A stretch of 34,285 nucleotides of DNA. Origin: Lachnospiraceae bacterium (GTDB lineage: Bacteria; Bacillota; Clostridia; Lachnospirales; Lachnospiraceae). Below are positions 1 through 9,438 of the stretch, piece after piece. The notes under the pieces are model-generated. The model worked only from the letters and a program-made list of their open reading frames with translations, made no database searches and was not told where the DNA came from. The stretch covers positions 49,416 to 83,700 of the forward strand of contig JAAUZL010000005.1 of the NCBI GenBank assembly GCA_014804615.1, given 5' to 3'. The position numbers and the translations under genes were made by a program. Each line of letters opens with the position of its first letter. The stretch's first letter is position 1.

Positions 1-2159
1 TTCATCTCGCTGGTGATCGCCTCGCTGGCTACACTGTCCGCATCCCCGCTGCCAAAAATATCATTCTTGGCCAGTACTTTCGCGATCTCCCACGCTCTCG
101 GATCCTTTTTGACATCTCCCATCGTGGTATCCGTAGTGTAAACGAAGGGAAGCTTCACCGTGGATTCTACATTGACCTCTTTGGTCAATCTAATATCTTT
201 AGAAGAAGCGCCAATCATGATCGTAAATTTTCCGGACTCTACATGCCAGTCATGGATCCTTACACTGTAGTACGCAAAGGCCCTCTTATCAAGACAGAAA
301 GTCACCGTTTTCGTCTCGCCGGGCGCAAGCTCCACTTTCTCAAAGCCCTTCAGCTCCTTTATGGGCCGGATCACTGTGCTCTCCTGGTCCGCTACATAGA
401 GCTGCACCACTTCTTTGCCCGCCACCTTGCCGGTGTTCTTGATATCGACAGACACTTCCATGCTGTCTGTATCTTTCATGGAATCCTTATCTGTGCGCAG
501 ATTAGAATATTCAAACGTGGTGTAGGAAAGTCCGTGTCCAAAGGGGAACAGCACTTCCATTTTCTTTTTATCATAATAGCGGTAGCCCACAAAAATACCC
601 TCGCGGTACTCCACCATATCCCCCTCGCCGATGTAGGAAAGATAGGACGGATTATCCTCCAGTTTCAAAGGAAATGTCTCCGGCAGTTTCGCGCTGGGAT
701 TCACTTTGCCAAACAAAATGTCGCAGACCGCGCCGCCTACCGCCTGACCGCCCAGATAAGCCTCTACAATTCCCTTGACCTCATTTACCCAGGGCATTTC
801 TACCGGCGAACCGTTGTGCAGCACAACAACCGTATTGGGCTGTACAGCCGCCACCTTGGAGATCAACTCATTCTGGCAGTTCGGCATCGCCATATGCTCT
901 CTGTCAAAACCTTCCGACTCAAAAGCATCCGGCAGCCCAGCAAAGATCACTGCCACCTTCGCCTTCTTCGCCGCCTCGACAGCCTCCGCAAGGAGCTTTT
1001 CATCTGTCTTGTCTTCCTTATCATCAAAGCCCTGTGCGTAGGTCACCTTTGCCATGCCCTCCACGGCATCCAACGCCGAAGTGATTTTATGGCTGTTAAT
1101 GTGAGAACTGCCGCCGCCCTGATAGCGGGGCTTCTGTGCATATTTCCCGATAAAGGCAATCTCATCCTGATCAGACAACGGCAGCACGCCCTCGTTTTTC
1201 AGAAGGACGATGGTCTCATGTGCCACCTGCCGCGCCACCTCATGATCCTTATCTTTATCAAACACAGCGTTTTTATCCCGATTCTCTTCATAGCGGAATA
1301 CGATATTTAAAATACGCGCCACCGCGGCATCCAATACCTTTTCCGACAGCTCTCCGCTCTGCACTGCGCCCACGATCAGCTTATCGTTGGAGCCATTTGA
1401 GGAAGGCATCTCCAGATCCAGCCCCGCCTGCAGATCCTTCACCCGGCTGTTGACCGCGCCCCAATCGCTCATCACATAGCCGTCAAATCCCCATTCTTTC
1501 CGCAAAACCTCTGTCAGATACTTGTGATTTTCCGCTGCATACGTGCCATTGATCTTATTGTAGGAGCACATCACTGTCCAAGGCTGTTCCTTCTTGATCG
1601 CGCCCTCGAAAGCAGCCAGATAAATCTCCCGGAGAGTTCTCTCATCAATACGGGAATCCCCCGACATACGCCTGGTCTCCTGGTTGTTCGCCAGAAAATG
1701 CTTGATACTGGTACCCACATTTTTACTCTGCACGCCGTGGATCAACGCCCCGGCCATCTCGGTCGCCACATAAGGATCCTCGGAATAATATTCGAAATTA
1801 CGTCCGCAGAGAGGAGATCTCTTAATGTTCACCGCAGGGCCCAGGATCACGCTCACGCCCTCCGCCTGACACTCTTCGCCCAGCGTCTCGCCCATTTTGT
1901 GCAAAAGTTCTCTGTTAAAGGAAGCCGCCGTACCACAGCCTGCCGGAAAGCATACTGCCTTGATACTCTCGTTGACGCCCAGATGATCCGCCTCCTGATC
2001 CTGCTTGCGCAGTCCGTGCGGTCCGTCCGACACCATACTTGCCGGAATCCCCAGTCGCTCCACCGCCTCCGTGTGCCAGAAATCCGCGCCGGAACACATG
2101 GAGGCCTTCTCCTCCAGTGTCATCTGCGACACAATCTCCTTGATTTTCTCCGCTGTCAT
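1..2159 (-). CDS. Glycoside hydrolase family 3 protein (beta-glucosidase type), 3' end cut by window edge
   Basis: About 719 codons are visible on the minus strand without a stop; the C-terminal end lies left of base 1. The N-terminal GH3 barrel carries the nucleophile motif GYVMSDWGAV, placing the catalytic Asp at residue 232, and the upstream substrate-binding stretch KHFLANNQE. The second GH3 domain begins near LLKNEGVLPL (about residue 310), and a fibronectin-III-like domain follows (KNTGKVAGKEVVQLYV, about residue 570 onward). This is the usual order for bacterial GH3 beta-glucosidases, which remove terminal glucose or xylose from oligosaccharides. No signal peptide is seen, so a cytoplasmic enzyme is likely. 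The ATG at 2159 has AAGGAGGG ten or so bases upstream; an in-frame ATG further up contains that site and is less likely. It could also be a beta-xylosidase or N-acetylglucosaminidase, since exact substrate cannot be read from these motifs. Confidence 0.93.
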   Translation of the reverse strand, partial: MTAEKIKEIVSQMTLEEKASMCSGADFWHTEAVERLGIPASMVSDGPHGLRKQDQEADHLGVNESIKAVCFPAGCGTAASFNRELLHKMGETLGEECQAEGVSVILGPAVNIKRSPLCGRNFEYYSEDPYVATEMAGALIHGVQSKNVGTSIKHFLANNQETRRMSGDSRIDERTLREIYLAAFEGAIKKEQPWTVMCSYNKINGTYAAENHKYLTEVLRKEWGFDGYVMSDWGAVNSRVKDLQAGLDLEMPSSNGSNDKLIVGAVQSGELSEKVLDAAVARILNIVFRYEENRDKNAVFDKDKDHEVARQVAHETIVLLKNEGVLPLSDQDEIAFIGKYAQKPRYQGGGSSHINSHKITSALDAVEGMAKVTYAQGFDDKEDKTDEKLLAEAVEAAKKAKVAVIFAGLPDAFESEGFDREHMAMPNCQNELISKVAAVQPNTVVVLHNGSPVEMPWVNEVKGIVEAYLGGQAVGGAVCDILFGKVNPSAKLPETFPLKLEDNPSYLSYIGEGDMVEYREGIFVGYRYYDKKKMEVLFPFGHGLSYTTFEYSNLRTDKDSMKDTDSMEVSVDIKNTGKVAGKEVVQLYVADQESTVIRPIKELKGFEKVELAPGETKTVTFCLDKRAFAYYSVRIHDWHVESGKFTIMIGASSKDIRLTKEVNVESTVKLPFVYTTDTTMGDVKKDPRAWEIAKVLAKNDIFGSGDADSVASEAITSEM

Positions 2160-2193
2160 TTTGTAGCCCTCCTTCATAAGACTCTATGATTCT

Positions 2194-2221
2194 AGTGTAG
2201 CACGACTGTCAGCGGGGTCAA
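2194..2221 (-). promoter_or_regulatory. Sigma-A-like promoter of the GH3 gene
   Basis: Reading the minus strand, a -35 box TTGACC (2221-2216) is followed by 16 bases and a -10 box TACACT (2199-2194). The expected start is about 25-30 bases upstream of the GH3 ribosome binding site. The gap to the preceding kinase gene has no clear hairpin terminator, so read-through from that operon is also possible. Confidence 0.6.
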
Positions 2222-2249
2222 TATTTTTTTGAGATAAATTTTAAGTTGC

Positions 2250-3482
2250 TCATCCCCTGCCGAAAACCGCCGTGACCGTGATAAATGTCCCGTCGATTTC
2301 CGCAAAGATCTCACCGTTCATTTTGTGCATAAGCTGCCTGCAGATATACAATCCCAATCCGCTGCCGCGGATATTTTCGGCATTTGCACCGCGCCAAAGG
2401 CTCTCGAAGATATGCGGAAGATCAGATTTTTCGAGCGTGCAGCCACTGTTTTTCACCGATATCAAAATACCTTCGTCATCATCGGGAAACAAAAGTTCCA
2501 CGCTTCTGCCGTCTCCATACTTCAGTGCATTTTCCATAAGATTCTGCAAAACCTCTATGCTTCTGTCCAAATCACCGAAAAGCAGCCGATTCCGATATTC
2601 ATCGACCACAAATTCCGTTTTTAACAGCGACAGTTTCTCAGTATAAAACGACGAGATGTTTTTAATCAGATCTGCCAGATAAAACTCACTGTTATTCACC
2701 TCAAGGCCTAAGAAATCCTCTCGCGAAGCGGTAATGATCTGTGTGACGTACTTCTCGATCTCGTCTGCCTTCTCGTTTATCTTCTCGGCAATTTCAATCT
2801 GTCTGTCTACATCAGAATACAGATTTTTCGACAACGCCTTTGCATATAATTTTATTGCGGAGAGCGGCGTTTTGATGTCATGCGACAACGATAATAATAA
2901 TGTTTTCTTTTCCCTTTGCAACTCCATCTCTCGCGTTTTCTGCTGCTCCATGTTTTCGCGCAGCAGATCTATCCCCCATAAAAACTTCCCGAAAAACCGG
3001 CTTTTATTTTCCTTGACGGGAAGCGTTAAATTCCCTTTGGAAAGTTCATACGGAACGTTTGTGATCCGCTCAAACGGGTGAAGAATTTTCACTCGGATAT
3101 AAAATAAGACCGCAAATACCGCCGCCGTCACCACCGCCAAAATAATATTTACCACAATAAGGATTCCCGATGAATTCGTACCGTTTTTTACTGCATAATC
3201 AAATCGATAGAGCTCTCCGCCAATTTCCCGTATCGAATAATCTGAGTCGGAATTATAAAAATCATCGCGGCACTTTTCAATATGATAAACATATTCGCAC
3301 TGGGACAAATCGACATTTTGAAGCCCATTTTCTTCTATCGCAAGCGCGATCCTGTTTATCTCCACGCGGTATGGTCTGCCGTTTTCCGGAATATTCCAGT
3401 GAAGCATGATAAGATTGGCAAAAATAAAGATCGCCGCAAACAGCACGCTCACAGCGCATACCATTTTCCCGAATGCTCTCAT
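2250..3482 (-). CDS. Sensor histidine kinase of the FtsX-transporter-linked two-component system
   Basis: The 410-residue protein has a transmembrane helix at about 7-27, an extracytoplasmic sensor of about 80 residues with two cysteines (C62, C71) that could pair, a second helix at about 107-129, and a HAMP-like linker. The HisKA dimerisation helix has the phospho-His in LSLSHDIKTPLS (H201). The HATPase_c domain has the N-box NLMENALKYG and the G2 box GSGLGLYIC; the G1 box is degenerate (VKNSGCTL rather than DNGxG). The start ATG at 3482 overlaps the regulator stop as ATGA, showing translational coupling; a start 24 bases further upstream is possible. The external loop makes it unlike BceS kinases, which have almost none. 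It probably phosphorylates the adjacent regulator in response to an envelope signal; the ligand is unknown. Confidence 0.92.
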   Translation of the reverse strand: MRAFGKMVCAVSVLFAAIFIFANLIMLHWNIPENGRPYRVEINRIALAIEENGLQNVDLSQCEYVYHIEKCRDDFYNSDSDYSIREIGGELYRFDYAVKNGTNSSGILIVVNIILAVVTAAVFAVLFYIRVKILHPFERITNVPYELSKGNLTLPVKENKSRFFGKFLWGIDLLRENMEQQKTREMELQREKKTLLLSLSHDIKTPLSAIKLYAKALSKNLYSDVDRQIEIAEKINEKADEIEKYVTQIITASREDFLGLEVNNSEFYLADLIKNISSFYTEKLSLLKTEFVVDEYRNRLLFGDLDRSIEVLQNLMENALKYGDGRSVELLFPDDDEGILISVKNSGCTLEKSDLPHIFESLWRGANAENIRGSGLGLYICRQLMHKMNGEIFAEIDGTFITVTAVFGRG

Positions 3483-4141
3483 AAATACTTGTACCCCACT
3501 CCCCAAACCGTCAAGATCCTCTTCGGCTTTTTCGGGTCTTCCTCGATTTTTTCGCGCAGCCTCTTTATGTGGACAGTCAGCGTCTGCTGTTCGGACTCGC
3601 TGTCGCTGCCCCAGACTGTATTAAAAAGATATTCTTTTGAAAGTGTCCGCCCCTTGTTTTCAATCAACAGCACAAGCAGTTCAAATTCTTTTTCCGTCAT
3701 TTCAATTTCCGCATCATTTTTTACTATCGTCTTATTGATCTTATTGATCCGCAGATCGTCATCGATCAGCTCGTCAAGCGAATACCGCCGTTTGAAAATT
3801 CCGCGTATTTTCGCCAGCATAATATCAATATCATAAGGCTTTTCCATATAGTCGTCCGCACCGAGATCCAGCCCGACAAGCTTATCGTCTTTTCCCGTTT
3901 TCGCACTGACAATGAGCACGGGCGTATTGCTTTTTGTGCGGATTTTTTCGAGAATATAAAACCCGTCTTTACCGGGCAGCATAATATCAAGCACAACAAG
4001 CCTGGCGCCGTATTTTTCATACAGCGCCAGGCCTTTTTCCGCGTTTTGAGCAACTGACACCATGTAATTCTCCGCGCGCAGAAAATCACACAGCATGTCC
4101 GCCAGCTCCTTATTATCTTCAATAATCAGAATATCGATCAA
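3479..4141 (-). CDS. OmpR/PhoB-family response regulator
   Basis: The 220-residue protein has a receiver domain (acidic pair E8/D9, phospho-acceptor D52 in VVLDIMLPG, conserved Lys in MEKPYD) and a C-terminal winged-helix DNA-binding domain ending in HIKRLREKIEEDPKKPKRILTV-type sequence and VGYKYL. I chose TTG at 4141 because GGAGG lies seven bases upstream and it gives the usual short receiver start MIDILIIED. A GTG at 4168 is in frame but lacks a good site and adds nine odd residues. It lies 31 bases after the ATPase stop and overlaps the kinase by ATGA, so it belongs to the permease-ATPase-regulator-kinase operon. It most likely controls that operon or the neighbouring transporter. Confidence 0.92.
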   Translation of the reverse strand: MIDILIIEDNKELADMLCDFLRAENYMVSVAQNAEKGLALYEKYGARLVVLDIMLPGKDGFYILEKIRTKSNTPVLIVSAKTGKDDKLVGLDLGADDYMEKPYDIDIMLAKIRGIFKRRYSLDELIDDDLRINKINKTIVKNDAEIEMTEKEFELLVLLIENKGRTLSKEYLFNTVWGSDSESEQQTLTVHIKRLREKIEEDPKKPKRILTVWGVGYKYL

Positions 4142-4172
4142 TCTTCTTCCTCCAGAAGTTCTTCTCACACTA

Positions 4173-4937
4173 CTACCAGCCCATCTCCATAAGCCATCCG
4201 TTCAGCGCTCTTTCGCGGTCACGAAGCTTTGTTTTGTCGTACTTTTCGAGCCTGTACTCGCCCTGAATATTCCCGTCAACAATGTACAAGATCCTCGTGC
4301 ACTTCGCTGCAACTTTCACATCGTGTGTGACTAACATGATCGTTGTTCCCTCGGCATTTAATTTCGCAAGCTCCTCCATCACCTCATCAGAGGAAGCGCG
4401 GTTGAGAGCACCTGTCGGCTCGTCGGCAAAAATCATTTTCGGCTTGTTTATCATGCTTCGACAGATACACGCGCGCTGCAGCTGGCCGCCCGAAACCTCG
4501 TTGATATCGTTGTCTGCAATGTCGATGATTCCCAGCTTACGCATCAGGGCATGGCCTCGCTCCGTTGTTTCACGGCGCGACTCCCTGATCTTATCTGACT
4601 GACACGCGGGAAGAAGGATATTGTCAAGGACCGAGAGGTTTTTCAGCATATACATCTGCTGAAAGATAAATCCCATTTCATCAAGGCGCAGTTTTGCCAG
4701 TTCGTTCTGCGTCATTTTTGACACGCTTTTCCCACAGAATTTTACCTCGCCCGCAGTGATCCCGTCCATTCCCGAAACGGAATACAGCAGTGTGGACTTC
4801 CCTGAACCGGACGGACCCATGACCGCTACCATCTCGCCCTCATCAACACTGAAATTTACATTTTTCAAAACATTATTCTGCCGCTTGTTTACCACATATG
4901 TTTTACAAAGATCCTGAACCTCTAATATGTTTGTCAT
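4173..4937 (-). CDS. ABC transporter ATP-binding protein (MacB/LolD/FtsE-like)
   Basis: The 254-residue ATPase has Walker A GPSGSGKST at residues 41-49, a Q-loop at Q93 (FIFQQMYML), signature VSGGQLQRACICRS near 148-161, Walker B MIFADEPTGAL with catalytic E173, and an H-loop VTHD. The EPTGALN form and Q-loop context are typical of ATPases that pair with FtsX-like permeases (MacB, LolD, BceA, VraD). These act by mechanotransmission on extracytoplasmic substrates such as peptides or lipid II-bound antibiotics. The start ATG has AAAGGAG seven bases upstream. It lies 67 bases after the permease gene on the same strand, its obvious membrane partner. The substrate is not determined by sequence. 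Confidence 0.93.
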   Translation of the reverse strand: MTNILEVQDLCKTYVVNKRQNNVLKNVNFSVDEGEMVAVMGPSGSGKSTLLYSVSGMDGITAGEVKFCGKSVSKMTQNELAKLRLDEMGFIFQQMYMLKNLSVLDNILLPACQSDKIRESRRETTERGHALMRKLGIIDIADNDINEVSGGQLQRACICRSMINKPKMIFADEPTGALNRASSDEVMEELAKLNAEGTTIMLVTHDVKVAAKCTRILYIVDGNIQGEYRLEKYDKTKLRDRERALNGWLMEMGW

Positions 4938-5004
4938 GATTTGTCTCCTTTATTTTAATCCATTACAGGCAATTTCAACAACCTTGAAGTGCTTTATAAT
5001 CGCT

Positions 5005-7353
5005 TTATTCATTATTGGAAATATCTGAGGAAGCAATCCTGCGCAGCCCCTGCGCCGAGAAAAACGCCGCCGCTGCCGTCACCGCAAGCACGATCATCGG
5101 ATAAAGCAGGTAGACCTCCACCCCGCGAATTTCGTACTCTATGCTGTAAGCGCCCATCATTCTGAAGATCGGCGTAATAATAAGCTGGGAGAGCGGTAAG
5201 GAACTCATCGCTCCCGCAAGGACCGAGACGACCAGTACGATCCCAATCCGCATCGTCTGCCACAATGTCAGCGAATTATTCTTGAAACCGATCGCTTTTA
5301 ACAGCGCGATCTCGCTTTTTTCTTTTGTAATGAAGCTCTTTACCATAAGCACCGCCACCAGCGCATTGATACCGAGAACGATACCTAGGATCAACCCCTT
5401 AAGACTGTCGAGCTGGTCGGCGACATTGCCTATCATATAGCTGATATACCCGCCGGGCGTGTAGATATTCGCGTCAGGATAGAGCTTTTGCAACAGCTCC
5501 CTTCGCTCATCGAGGACGGATTTATCCGGACTGTCCTTGTAGTTTACCTGTATACCGAAACTTCCCGCCGCGTAATCGTAATCAAGCTCTGCGTCCTGAT
5601 GAAAGCGCACGCCCTCGCCCATGTTGTTCATACTCTGATGAATCGCTGTGACTGTATAGGTTTTTGTGTCCTCGCCGACCTTAATCTCCACATCGTCACC
5701 AATCTCAGCACCAATCTGCCCTGCGGTCAGATAAGTCAACGCAACCTCATGCGGATTCTGCGGCGGTGTCCCTTCCAAATAGGTATACATATCCGTCGTC
5801 ACACCGCCCATGCCCTGGAACGAAACCGAATTTGTGCGCTTATCACCTTTTTTGACATTTGTGCGAAACATGATCTCCTGAAAAACTTCGACGTCTATCC
5901 CGTTTTCGGAAAACATCTCTCGCACCTCGGAAAACTGTTTCTCTACTTTTGACTTATTATCCTCATTGGGGTTGAACAGCAGCTCCACTGAAATAATGTG
6001 ATCGCTTTGTGCCATATTGAACATCGTGATCAGACCGTCGGAACGCAGCGTATTGATCGTATTCACGGGAATAATGACAAGCAGTGTCCCGAGGACAAAA
6101 ATCAGTATCATCGAAAGATAACTTCTGATTCCGCTGAAAATGTCATTCAACGCCATAAACGGCACGACCGGCAGATGCGATCTCCCGAGACGGAGAATCC
6201 CCTTCTTCTGAAACCGCTCGCCTGTCTCACCGCTGCGGATGGCGTCAATCGGAGAGAATTTCCGTATTTTTCGCGTACAGAAGTAACTGAAGAATACGAC
6301 CGCCATGCCCGCCAATATCGCTGCGCCGATATTTACAAGAAAATTATCTTCGCCGGAAATAATGATTTTTTGTGAAATGTTTCTTATCATCATTTGACCG
6401 AACGGGAAACTCAGTCCAAGACCGATCATCGTGCCGATCAACGCGATCGCAAAATATTTCACGGTATAGAGTCCGCGTATGGCAAAATTTTGAATACCGA
6501 TCGCCTTCATTACGCCGATCTCGCGAAACTCTTCCGCAATCGTAAATTGTATGATAAACCGCAAAATGACCATTGAAATCAGGATCAGACAAACACTCAC
6601 CACCAGCAAAACCGCGGCAATCAAAATATCCATGATAAATATCATTTTGAACATATAGCGATAGATTGTCATGATTGTGTTTGTTTCCAGTGCGTTAAAT
6701 TTGTCAAAGTAATCCGGATCGTCTGTGTGAACCTCGACCGAACTGCAGACGACATTCGCATCGTTATCAAACAGTTTCGCATCGTTATCACTCACGAGAA
6801 ACCGTGTCATACCCACCATTGCCGATCCGAAAAGAACATCCTTCGTATACCCCTTAACCGTGAATTCTTTTTCGACGCCGTTCTGGCTGATCCGTATTTT
6901 CCCGCCCTCGTGAAAGTCATTTTCCGTCGATGTAAAGATAACGTTGGTAACCCACACTTCACCGTCGTTTACGCGGGTGATCTCCTCGTTGTTTTTGTCA
7001 AAAATACGGCTTCCGCCGAGGGTTGACAGGCACAAGGTGTTGGTGTATTCAAACTTTTTGCCCTCGACCAGAACGTTTTTCGGATCGATCTGGACAAGAC
7101 GCGAAATCGTATAGTCGTATCCGTTCTCCTCTGCAAACGCCTCAAATCGCTTTATATCATCGGTGTTTGTGGAACAAAACCAGTGATCAGGCCCGTCCGC
7201 CTTGTCAAAAAAATTGTCCAGCGCGCTGCTGACGGTGATCAGATTGTTCGCGCTGCTTGCGATGAACGTTGCCGCCAGGATCACAAAGATCAGCAGGATC
7301 GCGTTCATCGTCTTCTTACGTTTCAAATCTTTTTTCAAAATTTGTAAATACAT
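5005..7353 (-). CDS. ABC transporter permease with two FtsX domains
   Basis: This 782-residue membrane protein starts with a short basic cytoplasmic tail and a transmembrane helix at about 17-35. A large external domain of about 195 residues follows, then three helices (about 237-268, 300-318, 341-360), a fifth helix at about 411-430, a second external domain of about 215 residues, and three final helices near the C-terminus. The paired coupling motifs EEFREIGVMKAIG (274-286) and EKSEIALLKAIG before each FtsX bundle are the ATPase contacts of this superfamily. This eight-helix, two-external-domain layout differs from BceB (ten helices, one loop). AAAGGAG lies seven bases before the ATG. It is the first gene of the permease-ATPase-regulator-kinase group. 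Likely roles are antimicrobial peptide removal or envelope peptide/lipid handling. Confidence 0.9.
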   Translation of the reverse strand: MYLQILKKDLKRKKTMNAILLIFVILAATFIASSANNLITVSSALDNFFDKADGPDHWFCSTNTDDIKRFEAFAEENGYDYTISRLVQIDPKNVLVEGKKFEYTNTLCLSTLGGSRIFDKNNEEITRVNDGEVWVTNVIFTSTENDFHEGGKIRISQNGVEKEFTVKGYTKDVLFGSAMVGMTRFLVSDNDAKLFDNDANVVCSSVEVHTDDPDYFDKFNALETNTIMTIYRYMFKMIFIMDILIAAVLLVVSVCLILISMVILRFIIQFTIAEEFREIGVMKAIGIQNFAIRGLYTVKYFAIALIGTMIGLGLSFPFGQMMIRNISQKIIISGEDNFLVNIGAAILAGMAVVFFSYFCTRKIRKFSPIDAIRSGETGERFQKKGILRLGRSHLPVVPFMALNDIFSGIRSYLSMILIFVLGTLLVIIPVNTINTLRSDGLITMFNMAQSDHIISVELLFNPNEDNKSKVEKQFSEVREMFSENGIDVEVFQEIMFRTNVKKGDKRTNSVSFQGMGGVTTDMYTYLEGTPPQNPHEVALTYLTAGQIGAEIGDDVEIKVGEDTKTYTVTAIHQSMNNMGEGVRFHQDAELDYDYAAGSFGIQVNYKDSPDKSVLDERRELLQKLYPDANIYTPGGYISYMIGNVADQLDSLKGLILGIVLGINALVAVLMVKSFITKEKSEIALLKAIGFKNNSLTLWQTMRIGIVLVVSVLAGAMSSLPLSQLIITPIFRMMGAYSIEYEIRGVEVYLLYPMIVLAVTAAAAFFSAQGLRRIASSDISNNE

Positions 7354-7407
7354 TCCGTCTCTCCTTTCGCTTTTTTATAGCATAAAGGAGAAATTATGAA
7401 ATAATCC

Positions 7408-8658
7408 TTAACTGCGTAAAAACCACATTTCGCAAAAGCTTCCGCCCTCCTTGCGGTTCCCGAAGCGCACCCTGCCGCCATGAGCCTGCACGATCTTCTT
7501 CACGATTTCCAGCCCGCGGATATTCGGGTTGGCATCATTTTTGCTCCTGCTCTGCAGACCGCGCAGCACCTCCTCAGAATATCCAACGCCCTTATCTTCA
7601 AACCGAATACAGCATTTTCTCTTTTCTCTCCATAAACTGATCTGCATGCTCACCGCCTCTTCCTGCCCGCTGTGCCTCATGCTGTTACCGATCAGATTTC
7701 GGAAAGCCCGGAGCAAAAGCTGCCTGTCCGCCCTCATTGTCAACTGTTCCGCCCCCTGCGCAATTTCCAATGCGATCTCCATCGTTCCTTCCGGATTGTC
7801 ATTCAAAAAAGCTGCCACGATACTCCGCAGCACCTCCGCCGGACGCACCTCTTCCTTTCTGAACGGCTGCATGGAGTACTCCAGCTGAGAGGTCAGATTC
7901 AGATCCGCTATCAGCTCCTTCATCACCAGACTCTGATGTCGAATCACAGCCGCCTGCTGCCTCGCTTCCTCCGAAAGCTCTCCATTTCGCTCCAGGGTAT
8001 CGGCATATCCCATCACCATAGACAGGGGTGTACGGATATCATGGGAAATACCCGCGATCCATTCGATGCGCGTCTGCTCCCTGTTCTTCATAAAGCGTCT
8101 GATGAAAACAGCGGTCAACACCACGATCCAGACAATATTAATAATTAAAAAATAGGCCCAAACCCACTTCACAAAATCCATCCATGAAATGGTCATCTCT
8201 ATGTTGTATTTCCACATCACATCCCGCTGCATTCCCACTACCATGATCCGGTCATCCCACACACGCAGACGCACAGGGTATCCCTTCAAATACCATCGGG
8301 TCATGCGAGCGATATCCGCCTGTGTGTAGGAATCTCCCACTTCCACAGGCTTCCCTTCACTCCATACCTCTCTGCCGTTCTCATCCAAAAGCATGGCCCA
8401 CTGGTTCTCCTCGGCAAGTTTCTCACTCATCGCTTCACTGAGCACATAGCCATCCTCGGTGGGCGTCAGCTCGTCCATAATTTCACCACCGGAGATATAC
8501 TTTGCATCTAACTTGTAAAAATGATACAGCGCAAAAGAAAAAAGGAAGAGATTCAGCATGACCGTAAAAAATGTAATGGCAACAATCATCCCCATCCCAT
8601 ATAAAATGTTTCTCGGAATTTTTTTATAACTATATTTATAGTTTGTTTTTCCTTTCAT
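7408..8658 (-). CDS. Sensor histidine kinase beside the lantibiotic-protection-type transporter
   Basis: The 416-residue protein has one transmembrane helix at about 23-46, an external segment of about 115 residues, and a second helix at about 163-188. It then goes almost directly into HisKA, with WIAGISHDIRTPLSMVMGY giving H206. There is no room for a HAMP domain. The HATPase_c domain shows the N-box NLIGNSMRHSG and G1 box EDKGVGYS; the G2 region reads NIRGLEIVKK, a reduced form of the glycine-rich loop. The ATG overlaps the regulator stop by ATGA. This organisation, divergent from a three-gene LanFEG/Cpr-like transporter, parallels the CprK kinase of clostridial cationic-peptide resistance. 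The function is inferred from context; the kinase family assignment is firm. Confidence 0.92.
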   Translation of the reverse strand: MKGKTNYKYSYKKIPRNILYGMGMIVAITFFTVMLNLFLFSFALYHFYKLDAKYISGGEIMDELTPTEDGYVLSEAMSEKLAEENQWAMLLDENGREVWSEGKPVEVGDSYTQADIARMTRWYLKGYPVRLRVWDDRIMVVGMQRDVMWKYNIEMTISWMDFVKWVWAYFLIINIVWIVVLTAVFIRRFMKNREQTRIEWIAGISHDIRTPLSMVMGYADTLERNGELSEEARQQAAVIRHQSLVMKELIADLNLTSQLEYSMQPFRKEEVRPAEVLRSIVAAFLNDNPEGTMEIALEIAQGAEQLTMRADRQLLLRAFRNLIGNSMRHSGQEEAVSMQISLWREKRKCCIRFEDKGVGYSEEVLRGLQSRSKNDANPNIRGLEIVKKIVQAHGGRVRFGNRKEGGSFCEMWFLRS

Positions 8659-9395
8659 ACCAATCTGTACCCCAGCCCTCTCACCGTCAAAAGATGCTGC
8701 GGGTGCGAGGGATCTTCCTCAATTTTTTCTCTCAGTCTGCGAATATGCACGACTAGAGTATTCTCATAACCAAAGTTACCCTCCTGCCACACGGCATCGC
8801 ACAGCGCGTCAATGGTCACGATCCGCCCTCTCTCCTGTGCCAGCTTTTGTATAATGGCGTACTCCTTCGCCGTGAGCGTAACCTCCGCATCTACACTGTC
8901 TGCTTTCGTTTCGTCTCCCCCATCCTCTCCGTCCCTGTTTCTGTACACGACACCGCTTCCCAGATCCACCAGACATGATCCCAGCGTGATCGCCTCCTCC
9001 TCGCGCACATCCTTTACACGATACACCCGCTTCAGCACTGCCGTCACACGCAGGATCAGTTCTTCCGGCAGAAAAGGTTTCGTGATATAGTCGTCTGCAC
9101 CGAGCCCCAGCCCCCGCAGTCTGCTCTCATCCTCATCCCGCGCCGAGAGAAAGATCACGGGCACCTCTGAGTTCTCCCGTAGTCTTTTCAGAAGGGAAAA
9201 ACCGTCACCGTCCGGCAGCATCACATCCAGAAGAACCAGATGCGGCGTAACTTTAGCAAACTGCGCTTCGGCCTCCCTGCAGCTTCCCGCCACGGTCACA
9301 TGAAGAAAACCCGCCCGCTGTAAAAAGCCGCTCACCATATTCCGCAGCGTCTCCTCGTCGTCTACCAGTAAAATTTTATAATCGTACAGATTCAT
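8655..9395 (-). CDS. OmpR/PhoB-family response regulator (CprR-like context)
   Basis: The 246-residue protein has a receiver domain with acidic pair D12/D13, phospho-acceptor D57 (VLLDVMLPDGDG), S85 and K106 (ITKPF), followed by a winged-helix domain ending in VRGLGYRLV. It is about 20 residues longer than usual because of an acidic, gap-like insert (RDGEDGGDETKADSVDAE) at the start of the DNA-binding domain. The start ATG at 9395 gives the standard receiver beginning YKILLVDDE. It overlaps the kinase gene by four bases and faces away from the transporter ATPase gene, with 171 bases between the two starts. The likely targets are that divergent transporter promoter and possibly its own. Confidence 0.93.
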   Translation of the reverse strand: MNLYDYKILLVDDEETLRNMVSGFLQRAGFLHVTVAGSCREAEAQFAKVTPHLVLLDVMLPDGDGFSLLKRLRENSEVPVIFLSARDEDESRLRGLGLGADDYITKPFLPEELILRVTAVLKRVYRVKDVREEEAITLGSCLVDLGSGVVYRNRDGEDGGDETKADSVDAEVTLTAKEYAIIQKLAQERGRIVTIDALCDAVWQEGNFGYENTLVVHIRRLREKIEEDPSHPQHLLTVRGLGYRLV

Positions 9396-9438
9396 TGGAA
9401 GGCTCCACTCCTTTTTCTAATCCCATTTTCTTATTTAC

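Noticed and set aside
243-1310. Plus-strand open frame of 355 codons
   Set aside because: It is the complement of the GH3 gene, which has clear catalytic motifs and a ribosome binding site on the minus strand; the plus translation is rich in His, Arg and Leu with no family features.
3282-3836. Plus-strand open frame of 184 codons
   Set aside because: It crosses the kinase/regulator junction on the opposite strand and is a serine/phenylalanine-rich shadow.
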